Source: Fervidibacter canadensis (GTDB taxonomy: Bacteria > Armatimonadota > Fervidibacteria > Fervidibacterales > Fervidibacteraceae). Taken from it: a DNA stretch of 64,000 bases. A program made the position numbers and the translations under genes. This document shows positions 16,761 through 27,200 of the stretch, piece after piece. The stretch is from the NCBI GenBank assembly GCA_041446545.1, contig JBGOEJ010000011.1:1-64000 (forward strand), in the 5' to 3' direction. The stretch's first letter is position 1, and each line of letters starts with the position of its first letter. Under the pieces are notes generated by a model that worked only from the letters and a program-made list of their open reading frames with translations, did no database searches and was not told the DNA's origin.

Positions 16761-18026
16761 TCAAAACAGTCGCCTCGGCGACAGGATGCCTTGCGGGTCT
16801 AAGGTGGCTTTGAGCCGCTGCATCAGATGCCATGACGACGGCGGTTGTCCCCAAACGGGCAAAAAGAGTTTCCATTCCGTCGGCGCTTTCTCTACGATCA
16901 GGTTGCCCCCGACTTGGACGGTGTGGCTTAAAAGCCTTTGCACCGCTTCTGTCGGCGCCGTCGCCATCAGTTCAAATGCCATCACCCTCACGATGCCGTT
17001 CAAACTGTGGGCGATAATGCCCACCGCCTCACCAAGGGTTTTTTGAGCCACTTCAACAAAGGCGCAAACCTCTGAGGACGGCAAGATGGCTTTCAGCACG
17101 AACCCTGCCTCTGCGCCACCATGAGCGTCTCGGATTTGCGCCCGCATCCCTTGCTCCACCTCGCCGTCCAACACAGCACCCGTCGCCAACCTGACTTCAT
17201 CCGCCAACCGCTTCGCTTCCGCCAGCCACCAACCCACTTCTTCCCGAAAGCCGTCAAAACCCAAGAGCAAGCAAAATGCTCCCTTCGGTTGCGGCGTTTG
17301 TGACCAACTCAATCGCTCCCACATTGCGGCGTTCAACAACTCGGCAAAAGCAGGCGATATATCGCTGAGCACCAGTTTGCTCAGCAAGTTTTCAATGGCG
17401 TTCGGTTCATCCGCCCAGAGAGGCAAAGTGGCACTCGTTTCGGGCAACGGGCGCACCTTGAAAGTTGCTTCCACGATGACCCCCAGCGTCCCCAACGAGC
17501 CGACATATACCTTCGTCACATCGTAGCCAGCGACATTTTTGACGACTTTCCCGCCAAACCGCGTGACCTTGCCATCAGGTTGCACGATTTTGATGCCCAG
17601 CAAGTGCTCTCGGACGGCGCCGTAAAGGCAACGGCACGGTCCCGAAACGCCTGCTGCGATGATGCCACCGATTGTCGCCTTATCGGGAAAAGGTGGGTCA
17701 AGAGGCAAAAATTGCCCTCGTTCCGCTAAGACCCTTTGCAATTCTGCCAGCGGTGTGCCCGCCAAAACGGTCACGACTAAATCGTCGGGCGAATACTCCA
17801 CGATGCCCCGCATATCCCGCAGGCACAGCGCCACATCGTAACGAGATGGCGGAAACCCGATGTGCCGCTTCGTCCCATTGCCCAACGGGATGACCGCTAA
17901 CGCTTTGGCGGACGCTTCTGCCATCGCCTCAGCCACTTGCTCCACCGTCTCAGGCAACCAAACGCTTTGTGGCGCAACCCCGTCCACGACGAATTGCTCT
18001 GTCGGTGTCATCGTGGCGATAGGCAT
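16761..18026 (-). CDS. glcE: Glycolate oxidase FAD-binding subunit GlcE
   Basis: A 421-residue FAD-linked oxidoreductase with a PCMH-type FAD-binding domain. VIPLGNGTKRHIG and DLVVTVLAGTPLAELQ are followed by DPPFPDKATIGGIIAAGVSGPCRCLYG and VKNVAGYDVTKVYVGSLGTLGVI, the standard GlcE/GlcD flavin motifs. It is shorter than GlcD and fits GlcE. ATG 18026 (after GGGGCGAGGGAAG) is preferred over TTG 18044. It follows an isochorismatase-like gene and precedes the DUF433/DUF5615 pair and glcF. Confidence 0.88.
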   Translation of the reverse strand: MPIATMTPTEQFVVDGVAPQSVWLPETVEQVAEAMAEASAKALAVIPLGNGTKRHIGFPPSRYDVALCLRDMRGIVEYSPDDLVVTVLAGTPLAELQRVLAERGQFLPLDPPFPDKATIGGIIAAGVSGPCRCLYGAVREHLLGIKIVQPDGKVTRFGGKVVKNVAGYDVTKVYVGSLGTLGVIVEATFKVRPLPETSATLPLWADEPNAIENLLSKLVLSDISPAFAELLNAAMWERLSWSQTPQPKGAFCLLLGFDGFREEVGWWLAEAKRLADEVRLATGAVLDGEVEQGMRAQIRDAHGGAEAGFVLKAILPSSEVCAFVEVAQKTLGEAVGIIAHSLNGIVRVMAFELMATAPTEAVQRLLSHTVQVGGNLIVEKAPTEWKLFLPVWGQPPSSWHLMQRLKATLDPQGILSPRRLF

Positions 18027-18083
18027 CTTCCCTCGCCCCTTCAATGGACGAAAATGTTCGCTGCGACAAAACCGACGACCCTT

Positions 18084-18695
18084 TTAGGCGAATTGCCGCC
18101 TCCGCTCTTTGAGTGGCGCTTCTTCGCCGTAAATGCGGGGCGCCAACTCCTTGACGAGCGATTGGACCGCCCGAAATTGCGGGTGCTCTGCCGAACCGAG
18201 CAACTCAAAGAGCGCCATCTCGGCATTGGTGCGACGAGCACCCGCTTCCACGCAACATTGCACCCCCGACCGCCACAAAAAGGCGTAGCGGGAAGTAACG
18301 GCATCTTCGGCGACAAACACCTCGTAGCCCAACGCCAACGCATCTTGAACGGTCTGCCAGACGCAGACATGGGCTTCAATGCCGCAAAGCAACAGTTGTG
18401 TCCGACCTGATGCCCCGAAAGCACGGCGAAACTCTTCGCTCCCAAACGCGCTGAACTCCATCTTGGCGATAGGGCGGTAAGCGTCACCCAACGCTTCCCG
18501 CAACTCAGCGACGGTCAAGCCCAACTTTTCGGGATTTTGCTCCGTGACGAAGAGGGGAATGCCTAAGGCTTTGGCGCCGCCGATGAGCAACTGGCAAGCA
18601 GCAATAAGGCGGTCAGGTTCAAAAAGGACAGGCACAAACTTTTCCTGCACATCCACGACCAACAACGCAACGCTTTCAGGCTGCAACCGCCGCAC
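18084..18695 (-). CDS. Isochorismatase-family cysteine hydrolase
   Basis: A 203-residue hydrolase with the family triad: Asp in LLVVDVQEKF, Lys in IAKMEFSAF and the nucleophilic Cys in CGIEAHVCVWQT. Members hydrolyse isochorismate, nicotinamide or other amides; the substrate here cannot be read, since the lid residues of nicotinamidases are not obvious. GTG 18695 has GGTGAT five bases upstream. It lies 57 bp before glcE on the same strand and probably shares its transcript, so a link to hydroxyacid metabolism is possible. Confidence 0.9.
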   Translation of the reverse strand: MRRLQPESVALLVVDVQEKFVPVLFEPDRLIAACQLLIGGAKALGIPLFVTEQNPEKLGLTVAELREALGDAYRPIAKMEFSAFGSEEFRRAFGASGRTQLLLCGIEAHVCVWQTVQDALALGYEVFVAEDAVTSRYAFLWRSGVQCCVEAGARRTNAEMALFELLGSAEHPQFRAVQSLVKELAPRIYGEEAPLKERRRQFA

Positions 18696-18744
18696 GGTGC
18701 ATCACCGTCCCACAAAAAATGGCGTTCCGTTTCGCCGATGCGAC

Positions 18745-18752
18745 GCTACAAT
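18745..18752 (+). promoter_or_regulatory. Possible purH -10 box
   Basis: CGCTACAAT (TACAAT at 18747-18752) lies 21 bp before the purH ATG, and the same string occurs before hfq. No good -35 hexamer is visible at 16-18 bp, so an activator or a loose -35 would be needed. Confidence 0.3.
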
Positions 18753-18773
18753 CGTGGCACGGAGGGATGAGGG

Positions 18774-20339
18774 ATGGCGAAACGAGCCTTGCTTTCCGTT
18801 TGGGATAAAAAGGGCATCGTGGAGTTCGCCAAAGGTTTACAATCATTGGGCTACGAGTTGGTTTCCACAGGTGGGACGGCACGCCTTTTGCGGGAAGCAG
18901 GTTTGCCCGTCACGGAAGTGCGGGAGGTGACGGGCTTCCCCGAAATTTTGAACGGACGCGTTAAGACCATTCACCCTTTCATCGCCGCCGGCATCTTGGC
19001 ACGGCGCGATGTCGCCGCCCATTTGCGGGAATTGGAGCAACTGGGCATCGCCCCCATTGACCTTGTTGCCGTCAACCTTTACCCTTTCCGCGAAGTCGTG
19101 CGAAAGGGCGTGGATGAACTGACGGCGCTGGAGCACATTGACATCGGCGGTGTGACTTTGCTGCGGGCGGCGGCAAAAAACTATCGTGATGTCCTCGTCC
19201 TTTGCGACCCCGACGATTACTCGCCCGTTTTGCGCTGGCTTCAAGATGGCGAAGTGCCATTGAAGGAGCGATTGCGGTTGGCGCTGAAAGCCTTCGCCCA
19301 CACGGCAGCCTACGACGCCGCCATCCTTGCCTACTTTCGCCAACAAACGGGCATCACTTTCCCCGATGAGTTGGCGCTGGGTTACCGCAAGCGGTTGGAA
19401 TTGCGCTATGGCGAAAATCCCCACCAGCAAGCGGCGTTCTATGTTGACCCCCTCTCGGAACTTCCGTCGGTGGCGACAGCGATGCAACTTTGGGGCAAGG
19501 AGTTGTCCTTCAACAACATCGCCGACTTGGATGCTGCCCTCAATGTCGTTCGGGAGTTTGAGCAGCCGGCGGCGTGCATCATCAAGCACACCAACCCTTG
19601 CGGCGTGGCGGTCGGCGAAACGCTGGCGGAAGCCTTCGCAAAGGCGCGGGATGCCGACCCTGAAGCGCGCTTTGGGGGCATCATCGGTGTCAACCGAAAA
19701 GTGGATGTGGCGACGGCAGACGAAATTTTGGTGCAGGGCAGTTTCTACGAAGCCATCATCGCCCCCGATTACGACCCCGATGCCTTAGAGCGCATTAAAG
19801 CCCGCAAGGGTTGGGGTGAAACCATTCGCATCCTCTCTTTGGGCATGGGCGATACGCCCTTGACACCTGTCACTTGTGCGGCGGAACTTGCCGTCAAATC
19901 CGTCGCCGGTGGGCTCTTGGCGCAAACTCCCGATTGGCACGATGTCCTGCCAGAAAAATGGCAAGTCGTCACCGAACGGGCACCGACGGACAGCGAGTTG
20001 CGCGACCTTTGGTTCGCTTGGAAGGTCGTCAAGCATGTCAAGAGCAATGCTGTTGTGCTGGCGAAGAATGGAGCGACCGTTGGCATCGGGGCGGGTCAGA
20101 TGAACCGAGCCTTGTCGGTCAAAATCGCCGTGATGCTGGCAGGCGAACGGGCGAAAGGAGCGGTGTTAGCGAGCGACGCCTTCTTCCCGATGCCCGACGG
20201 TCCTGAGGCGGCGGCGCAAGCGGGCGTAACCGCCATCGTCCAACCCGGCGGCAGTAAGCGCGACTACGATGTCATCGCCACCTGCAACCGCTACGGCGTT
20301 GCGATGGTCTTTACGGGTGTCAGGCACTTTAGGCATTAG
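18774..20339 (+). CDS. purH: Bifunctional AICAR transformylase / IMP cyclohydrolase PurH
   Basis: Catalyses the last two steps of IMP synthesis. The 521-residue protein has the N-terminal MGS-like cyclohydrolase domain (ALLSVWDKKGIVEFAKGL, STGGTARLLREAG, FPEILNGRVKTIHP). The C-terminal transformylase follows, with RYGENPHQQAAFY, IIKHTNPCGVAVG and the closing CNRYGVAMVFTGVRHFRH. Full family length. ATG 18774 follows GGAGGG. It is flanked by leftward genes on both sides, so it appears to be monocistronic. Confidence 0.97.
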   Translation: MAKRALLSVWDKKGIVEFAKGLQSLGYELVSTGGTARLLREAGLPVTEVREVTGFPEILNGRVKTIHPFIAAGILARRDVAAHLRELEQLGIAPIDLVAVNLYPFREVVRKGVDELTALEHIDIGGVTLLRAAAKNYRDVLVLCDPDDYSPVLRWLQDGEVPLKERLRLALKAFAHTAAYDAAILAYFRQQTGITFPDELALGYRKRLELRYGENPHQQAAFYVDPLSELPSVATAMQLWGKELSFNNIADLDAALNVVREFEQPAACIIKHTNPCGVAVGETLAEAFAKARDADPEARFGGIIGVNRKVDVATADEILVQGSFYEAIIAPDYDPDALERIKARKGWGETIRILSLGMGDTPLTPVTCAAELAVKSVAGGLLAQTPDWHDVLPEKWQVVTERAPTDSELRDLWFAWKVVKHVKSNAVVLAKNGATVGIGAGQMNRALSVKIAVMLAGERAKGAVLASDAFFPMPDGPEAAAQAGVTAIVQPGGSKRDYDVIATCNRYGVAMVFTGVRHFRH

Positions 20340-20342
20340 CGG

Positions 20343-21743
20343 CTAAAGTTCGCCGACGGTCAAGGCAGGTTCGGGGAGAAGGCGGCGCATTTCCGAAAGG
20401 CGGTAGCCGAACCCGCTCCCTCTCACGCTGCTTAAGTCCACACAGCCATCAACGCGCCGATAGAGCAGCGGATGGACTTCGGCTTCAGGGAGAGATGCTT
20501 CGGGATAAAACTGCATGGCATTAACTTCCACGCCCATCAGCGTATCGGTGTGGGCTGCCAGCAACACATGGGAGATGAGCGCCAACATCGGGTTGGTCAA
20601 GTCCTGCACCATCAACAACATCCCGTGCGCCTTCGCCCACGCTTGCATCAGCAATGCCCCCGTCTGTGTCTTGCAAGTTTTTAGTGCCACGCCCGTCCAA
20701 CCGAGTTCTCGTCCCAACCGCACAAAGCGCCAATCGTGAGCGCTTTCGTCCATGAACAGCGGCTTGCGAGCGGCGATCGCCCGAACATCTATCGGGTGCG
20801 CCTCCAAATCGTAGGGAAATGGCTGCTCAATGTAGAGCAGCATCTGCCAAAGGCGCGGGTGCTCGGAAAGCAGTTTGTCCAGAAACGCCACGACATATTG
20901 CGGGTCGGTGACGGTGCAGTTGAAATCCGCCGTCAGCCACATGACATCGTGCGCCGATGCGATTTGCCCGACACGCACAAAGCGGGCATAATCCCAGTCA
21001 AAATCTGTCCCCGTCAGTTTCACCTTCAGGCACTTCAGCCCGTCCCTCAAAATCCAATCCCGCAGTAAGATGGGATAGCCGTCGTCGGGCTCCTCACCTG
21101 TCAAGTCATCTTCCGCCAACGGGTCTTTAGCGCCGACGAGATGCCAAGCCAGCAACTTCTTCGGCGGGTCAGAAAGCAAAAAGTCGGCGGGAAACTTGCC
21201 CCGAAAATCCGCCTCCTCATCCCGCTCCAGATAGGCGCTCAAATCAAAACGCAAAAAGGGTGGGCGGTAAGTGGCGTAAGTCGGCAGACCGACGAGGTTG
21301 CCATAGGCATCGTGCAGCGCCAAGTCAAAGGGTGCGTTGCAAATGAGGGCTGCAAGGTAAGGCATCGGTTCGCTGTCGGTGCGTTCGGCGTTCAGTTGCG
21401 AAAGGAGTGACGGCAGCACTTGCGACAAAAAGGCATGACCGACTTCAAGGGCATGTCCCCTCTCCTCAACTGCCACCCACGCCCTTGCCAGTTGCAGGCA
21501 AAACTTTTGCATCGTCGTCAGTCGTTGGGCATAAGAGAGCCGTTCGCTTGCCCAACCCCATTGAGCGATCAAGGGTGTTTCGCCCCAACCGTCGGCGCGA
21601 TTGCCTTGCTCGTCAACGACTTTCACGCGCACGCGGCAGCAAACGACTTCCGTCACGATTTCCCGCCCAAATTTCAACGGCATCCGCATCCGAATGGGCA
21701 GGAAGAAGACACTGACGCCGACGACCCTCATCTTTGGCGGCAT
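20343..21743 (-). CDS. Enolase-superfamily enzyme (mandelate racemase/muconate lactonizing type)
   Basis: A 466-residue protein with a divergent MLE/MR fold. CLKVKLTG supplies the KxK acid/base pair; three metal ligands are likely from TADFNCT, YIEQPF and FMDESAHD; and KTCKTQTGALL supplies the second-barrel-half Lys. Such enzymes abstract a proton alpha to a carboxylate, often on sugar acids. The N-terminal half is longer than average, with an insertion around residues 150-210. ATG 21743 follows AAAGGGG; no clear SD precedes longer starts. It follows a heparinase-like lyase gene by 49 bp, suggesting that it works on the lyase products. Confidence 0.85.
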   Translation of the reverse strand: MPPKMRVVGVSVFFLPIRMRMPLKFGREIVTEVVCCRVRVKVVDEQGNRADGWGETPLIAQWGWASERLSYAQRLTTMQKFCLQLARAWVAVEERGHALEVGHAFLSQVLPSLLSQLNAERTDSEPMPYLAALICNAPFDLALHDAYGNLVGLPTYATYRPPFLRFDLSAYLERDEEADFRGKFPADFLLSDPPKKLLAWHLVGAKDPLAEDDLTGEEPDDGYPILLRDWILRDGLKCLKVKLTGTDFDWDYARFVRVGQIASAHDVMWLTADFNCTVTDPQYVVAFLDKLLSEHPRLWQMLLYIEQPFPYDLEAHPIDVRAIAARKPLFMDESAHDWRFVRLGRELGWTGVALKTCKTQTGALLMQAWAKAHGMLLMVQDLTNPMLALISHVLLAAHTDTLMGVEVNAMQFYPEASLPEAEVHPLLYRRVDGCVDLSSVRGSGFGYRLSEMRRLLPEPALTVGEL

Positions 21744-21792
21744 TGCCCATATCCCCTTTCGCAGGGCGTTGAAGGTGCACCTCCTGAAACGC

Positions 21793-23967
21793 TCAACGAC
21801 GGACACCAAAAATTGCTTTGGTCTGCCAAGCCGTCCCGTCGGGCAAGGTCACTTGCGCCGTCGCCCGATCAGGGTTAGCGACGAAGGTGCAAACCTTGCC
21901 GTTCGGCAACCGCACTTCAACGGCAGCCACCATCGCATCGGGTCGTTGGGCGCGGAAGGGACGCCACGAAAGGGCAAGCGGTTGCCCCTTCAATCCGATT
22001 CCCCATCCCAAGGTCAACGCCGATGCCTTGTGCCGCACTATCATCGTCGGCACTAAATCCTCGGCGTGATTGCCGACCCCAAACGCCGTGATTAAGTCAG
22101 CGGGCACATCGGTCAGGAGCGTGGCAGCGATTTGCCAACCTTCTTTCGGACGGACATAAATGACCGCTTCCCCCTCTAAACGCCGCACCGTCGCCTCTCG
22201 CAGATAGCGATAGCCATCCTTGTTCGGCGGCGTCCATCGTGAGCCGTCGGGCAAATTTACCCACTGTCCCCTCAGATGCAGCGCCACATCCAACAAACGC
22301 TCTCCTTCACAGCGCACTTGGTCTATCACCACGACGGCGTTTTCGTCCAGCAAGGCGATGGAGCGAACGAACCGAACACCGTCGTCAATGTCTCCTGCCT
22401 CGGCGACGACAAATTCCACGCCGTCCTGCTTTCCGAACGCCAAACATTTGCCTTCGGCGGGTTTTTGGTTTGCTTCGTCCACGACGAGCGTGTTGTGCGC
22501 CAGCGTCGTCTTATACCAGCCAGAGTGAAGCGGGACACCATAGCGGGTGATGCCTGGGTCAAGGGCTAAAACTTGTCCGCGAGCGTAAAGGACGAAGTTG
22601 AGTTTGTCGGGATGACCGTGTCCGCCGCCATGCGGTCCATACTTTAGGCAAAGCCAAGTCGCTTGCTCACCTTCGCCACGAGCCAGAATCGCATAGCCTG
22701 AAGCGGGATAATTGGCGCTTCGCCATCTAATCGGTTGTGGTTGGGGCAACTCGCCGACACCAAACCAAAGTGCAAAATCATTTCTCCGTTCGCCACGAGA
22801 AAGCAAAGCAGCATACAACGGTTCACGATAGCGAGCGTATGCCAGTTCGTAAATCGGTTGAGTGATGCCGAAACGGGCAAAACCGATTTCGGTCAGCAAA
22901 GCCACTTCAGTGCTGTCGTTGAAGGCAGGTAGTCGCCAGTTAGGCATCATGAACTTAAAGGGCGCATCAAATAGACGCTTAAGTTCGTCGCCATAAAGGT
23001 TGATGCCGCAGTGGCGCGCCGCCTCGGTTAGATGCCAAAGGGCTGAAAGCGTGTAGAAGTGATAGCCCCACGCCCCTTCCCACCAAACACCGTCGGGCGA
23101 AACGCCCTTTCGCATTTGCGTCCAGTAACCTCGTTCGGGATTGTCAATGGCTTCCCTGATGAGTTCCTCATCGCCCAGCAAAAACCCGACCAAACCGACG
23201 GCGCTGTTTTTCCAGCATTGGATGTTATGCACGCCCATTTTGTGGGGTAGGATGACTTCTCTTGCCGCTGGCAGAAACAATTTTTGCGCCAAAGTTTGCC
23301 GCTCACTTTCCGTCAACATCGCCCAAATCAAGTCAGCCCCTTGAGCCATCGGGATGAGCCAGACGGCTTCGTCCAAAGTTTGCGGACCGACCCGCCCACC
23401 TCCAATTTGCGCCCTGCCCCGAATGTCATGCAGCGGGTAACGCAAGTAGCGCTCCCCATACGCCAGCAAAATTGCCTTCGCTTTTTCGGCGTAACGGCGA
23501 TCACCTGTGACTTGGTAGGCGATGCCCAAATCACGAACAGCGTTGGCGTAACGCTGATGGATGCCTGAAATGACGACGCCGTCATAATCGCGCTCGGGTT
23601 TCGTCGGGTCACTAAGCGATCGCTCATTGTCAACGGGACAAAAGTGCTCCCATTGCCACTCGCCGACCTGCTTGCCCGTCCGAAGCGACGCACCATGTCT
23701 GGGGCAGGCGTAGTAATGCCACCAGTTTCCGCCTCGCGGCGGCAAGTTAACAGGTTCGGTCAACATCGCATCGGCACGCTTTTGGAGCGTGTCCCATTGC
23801 GCCTTCGCCCAATCGTAGCGGCGGATGCGTTCCTTCAACTGAACGATGCCATCGCGGTTTAGCAACAATCGGGGGTGCGGGGGCAAGTCCATCGCAGCGC
23901 TCACCTCCACCCAAACGCCCATCAACACCACCAACCAACCTTTGCACCGTAGTTTCGTCATCCGCAT
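21793..23967 (-). CDS. Secreted heparinase II/III-like polysaccharide lyase
   Basis: A 724-residue exported enzyme. A short signal peptide (GWLVVLMGVWVEVSA) is followed by an alpha/alpha-toroid alginate-lyase-like region (HPRLLLNRDGI, WWHYYACPRHG, MGVHNIQCWKNSAVG). A heparinase II/III beta-sandwich domain follows, with YGPHGGGHGHPDKLNFVLY and AHNTLVVDEANQ. PL12/15/17/21-type lyases with this layout cut uronic-acid polysaccharides such as alginate or heparin-like chains; the substrate is not predictable. ATG 23967 follows GGCGGTGATG. The enolase-superfamily gene is next downstream. Confidence 0.88.
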   Translation of the reverse strand: MRMTKLRCKGWLVVLMGVWVEVSAAMDLPPHPRLLLNRDGIVQLKERIRRYDWAKAQWDTLQKRADAMLTEPVNLPPRGGNWWHYYACPRHGASLRTGKQVGEWQWEHFCPVDNERSLSDPTKPERDYDGVVISGIHQRYANAVRDLGIAYQVTGDRRYAEKAKAILLAYGERYLRYPLHDIRGRAQIGGGRVGPQTLDEAVWLIPMAQGADLIWAMLTESERQTLAQKLFLPAAREVILPHKMGVHNIQCWKNSAVGLVGFLLGDEELIREAIDNPERGYWTQMRKGVSPDGVWWEGAWGYHFYTLSALWHLTEAARHCGINLYGDELKRLFDAPFKFMMPNWRLPAFNDSTEVALLTEIGFARFGITQPIYELAYARYREPLYAALLSRGERRNDFALWFGVGELPQPQPIRWRSANYPASGYAILARGEGEQATWLCLKYGPHGGGHGHPDKLNFVLYARGQVLALDPGITRYGVPLHSGWYKTTLAHNTLVVDEANQKPAEGKCLAFGKQDGVEFVVAEAGDIDDGVRFVRSIALLDENAVVVIDQVRCEGERLLDVALHLRGQWVNLPDGSRWTPPNKDGYRYLREATVRRLEGEAVIYVRPKEGWQIAATLLTDVPADLITAFGVGNHAEDLVPTMIVRHKASALTLGWGIGLKGQPLALSWRPFRAQRPDAMVAAVEVRLPNGKVCTFVANPDRATAQVTLPDGTAWQTKAIFGVRR

Positions 23968-24089
23968 CGTTGCATCACCGCCCAAAGTTTTGTCACCCTA
24001 AAATGCGCGGTGCTGCCCTCAAGGCATATGGTGCTGTTAGAACACTTTGGCAAGCCCTTTAGGAGCGCCAAAATTGAAAATGCCTTTGT

Positions 24090-24165
24090 GCCCCCGTAGC
24101 TCAAGTGGACAGAGCGCTGGCCTCCTAAGCCGGAGATCCCCGTTCAAATCGGGGCGGGGGCACCA
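24090..24165 (+). tRNA. tRNA-Arg (anticodon CCT)
   Basis: A 76-nt cloverleaf. Acceptor GCCCCCG pairs with CGGGGGC, the D arm is closed by GCTC/GAGC, the anticodon stem CTGGC pairs with GCCGG around loop CTCCTAA, and the T arm is CCCCG-TTCAAAT-CGGGG. The CCA end is encoded. Anticodon CCT reads AGG (Arg). Confidence 0.95.
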
Positions 24166-24237
24166 TTGACGGTCCCCTCTGCGGGAAGGGACATCAACCC
24201 GAACTTGTTATCTCCATCAGCCAAGCAGGAAGGATTG

Positions 24238-27200
24238 TCAACTTGCTCCCAGCGGTGCCTCCAACTCCTGCGGCAAAAATGCGGGGAGGGCTAAAAGCAA
24301 GTCTTCTAACAGCCTCAAAAGTTGCGTCGGCGATAACTCGGTCCAGTCAATCAAAAAGCGGTCGCGCTCGTAGCGGACGCAATGGAGCACGGAAGGCGAT
24401 TGGGTCTTGCGCAGTCGGGCGTAGAGGCGACGCAAGCCCGCATCGCTTAAATTCAAGTTCATCGCGCAACGAACTGTCACTGTCCTGCGGTCGTGGGTGA
24501 TGGCGATAACTTTCGCCTGATGCGCCCTAACTCGGATGCGCAAGATACTCAAGATGTTGCGGACAGGTTGAGGCGGCTCACCGTAACGGTCGCGCAACTC
24601 GGCTTCAATCTGGGCGATGTCTTCCTCGCTTTGAACTCCCGCCATCTTGCGATACAAGTAAAGTCGCTGCTCCAAATCTTCAACATAGGTTTCGGGGATG
24701 AAGGCTTTGACGGGCAAATCGGCTTCAGGCAACTCAACCTTTTGCGGCAAAGGTTCGCCTTGCAACTTGTGAACCGCCTCGGAAAGCATGTCCATGTAAA
24801 GGTCAAAGCCGACCTCGTTGATGAAGCCATGTTGCTCCACGCCGAGCAGATTGCCTGCGCCGCGAATTTCCAAGTCGCGCAAAGCCAACCGAAAGCCGCT
24901 GCCCAAATCGGTGAACTCGCGGATGGCTTCCAATCGCTTTCTTGCCGTTTCGCTCAATCGTTTTGGATGGTCGTGGAAGAAGTAGGCATAAGCCTGTCGC
25001 TCGCTGCGCCCGACGCGCCCACGCAATTGGTAAAGTTGCGCCAACCCAAACCGCTCGCAGTGCTCCACGATGAGGGTGTTGGCGTTGGGGACATCCAAGC
25101 CGTTTTCAATGATGGTCGTGCAGACGAGGACATCCCACTTGCCCTCGGCAAACTCCAACATCACCCTCTCCAATTCCTCTTCGGGCATTTGCCCGTGAGC
25201 GATGGCGACTTTCGCTTCGGGCACAAGTTGCTTGACTTTCTCGGCGACATGCTCAATGCCTTGAACTCGGTTGAAAACATAGAAGACTTGCCCGCCCCGC
25301 TCCAATTCTCGGCGGATGGCGAAGCGCACCAAATCGGGGTCGTAAAGGCTCAGGTAAGTTCGGACAGGTCGGCGACCTTCAGGGGGTGTGTTGACCAAAC
25401 TCATGTCCAACAAGCCACCGAGCGCCATATGCAGCGTCCTCGGAATGGGCGTTGCCGTCAAAATCAAAACATCCACGCCGACTTGCAACCGCTTGAGCCG
25501 TTCCTTCTGTCGGACGCCAAATCGCTGCTCTTCGTCAATGATGAGCAAACCCAAGTCCTTGAACCGCACATCGTCGGAAAGCAAACGATGCGTGCCGATA
25601 ACGATGTCAATGGCACCTGCCCGCAAACCGTTGACGACTTCCTTTTGCTCCTTCGGCGATTGTAATCGGCTAAGCATGGTGATTTTGACGGGATAGGGAG
25701 CAAGGCGTTGGGTGAAAGTTTGATAGTGCTGCAAGGCGAGGACTGTCGTCGGCACGAGCATCGCCACTTGCTTGCCATCCATGACCGCTTTGAAGGCGGC
25801 TCGGATGGCGATTTCCGTCTTGCCGAACCCGACATCGCCACAAACGAGTCGGTTCATCGGCTTCGGCGACTCCATGTCCGCCTTGACTTCCTCAATGGCA
25901 CGGATTTGGTCTTCGGTCTCAACAAACGGGAAGGCGTCTTCCATCTCCCGCTGCCAAGGTGTGTCGGGCGAGAAGGCAAAACCGTCTGCGACTTGTCGGC
26001 GGGCGTAAAGTTCCAGCAACTCTTTGGCGACTTGCTCGGCGTTCTCTTTCGCCTTTTGCCTCAAGCGAAGCCAGCGCTTGTTGTTGGACAGGGAAGAAAG
26101 GGGCGGCTCACCACCGTCAACGGCGATATACTTGCGAACTCGGTCAATTTGGTGGACAGGAACATAAAGTCGTTCGCCCTCAGCATACTCAATGACGAGG
26201 TAGTCGCTTTCCTTGCCCAAAACTTCCTGCCGAACAACGCCGCGATAAATGCCGATGCCGTGATGGATGTGAACGACATAATCGCCCTCACGCAAATCGG
26301 ACGGCGACTTAACAGCAGCCGTCCCTTTCCAGCGTTTTCGGCGAGGCTTGTAGGGAGCGTTGAAAAGTTCGGAGTCAGTGACGACGACGAGCCTTTCGTC
26401 GGGCAAGAAAAAGCCTGCGCTTAGCGGCGTCGGGAAAATGTTGATGCGGTCGGCGATAGGCAAGTCATCTGCATTCAACCGAACAACTGGCGGCATGTCG
26501 GCAAGCGGGACATCACGAAGCCAATCGCTCACCCGTTCTGGATAACGGGTCGCAATCACGATGGCGCAATGGCGCTGTCGCCATTCATCCACACGGGCGA
26601 GAAACCTTCTGACATCGCTCAAAAAGGCTTCAATGCGATGGCAGGTTAGGGACTGGGGATTAGGGACTGGGGACTGGATTGGCTGGCTTTTTATGGGCTC
26701 GGCAAAAGCCTCGCCCTCCCTCCGGGTTGACATTTGCTCGCGAATTTCGGAAGTGAAGACCAGCGAGCGAAATTTTTGCAAACGGCTTTTTATGGGCTCG
26801 GCAAAAGCCTCGCCCTCCCCTTTCTCCATGTCCTCTTCCGTTTCGTCCCTCGTCCCTCGTCCCTCGTCCCATGCTTCCGTGTCCCGTGTCCCCTGTCCCG
26901 TGTCCCACTCTACAAAAGGCGGTTTTGGCGGTCGCAGCAAATCGCCAGACTCAATCAACTCGGCGACGATTTTTTGCCATCGCTCCTCAAGGGCTACGGC
27001 ATCGGCATCAAGGTCGTTCGGTTCAAGCCAAACGACGAGCGTGTCGGCTGGCAGGTGGTCAACGGGGGTGGGCAGCGGGTCGTAAACGAACGGGAAATAC
27101 CAGTCGCAGCCGTCAAAGTAGCGCCCATCCAAAAGCCGTTCCAAATCGTGCTCAACCTGCTGCCGCAATAACCTTGCCTGCTCAGGCTTTCCGTCCTTTT

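Noticed and set aside
24170..24195. Terminator after tRNA-Arg
   Set aside because: A GGTCCC...GGGAC pairing exists, but there is no T run and the loop is long.
24493..25665. 390-codon frame on the + strand
   Set aside because: Antisense shadow of mfd with no family similarity that I can see.
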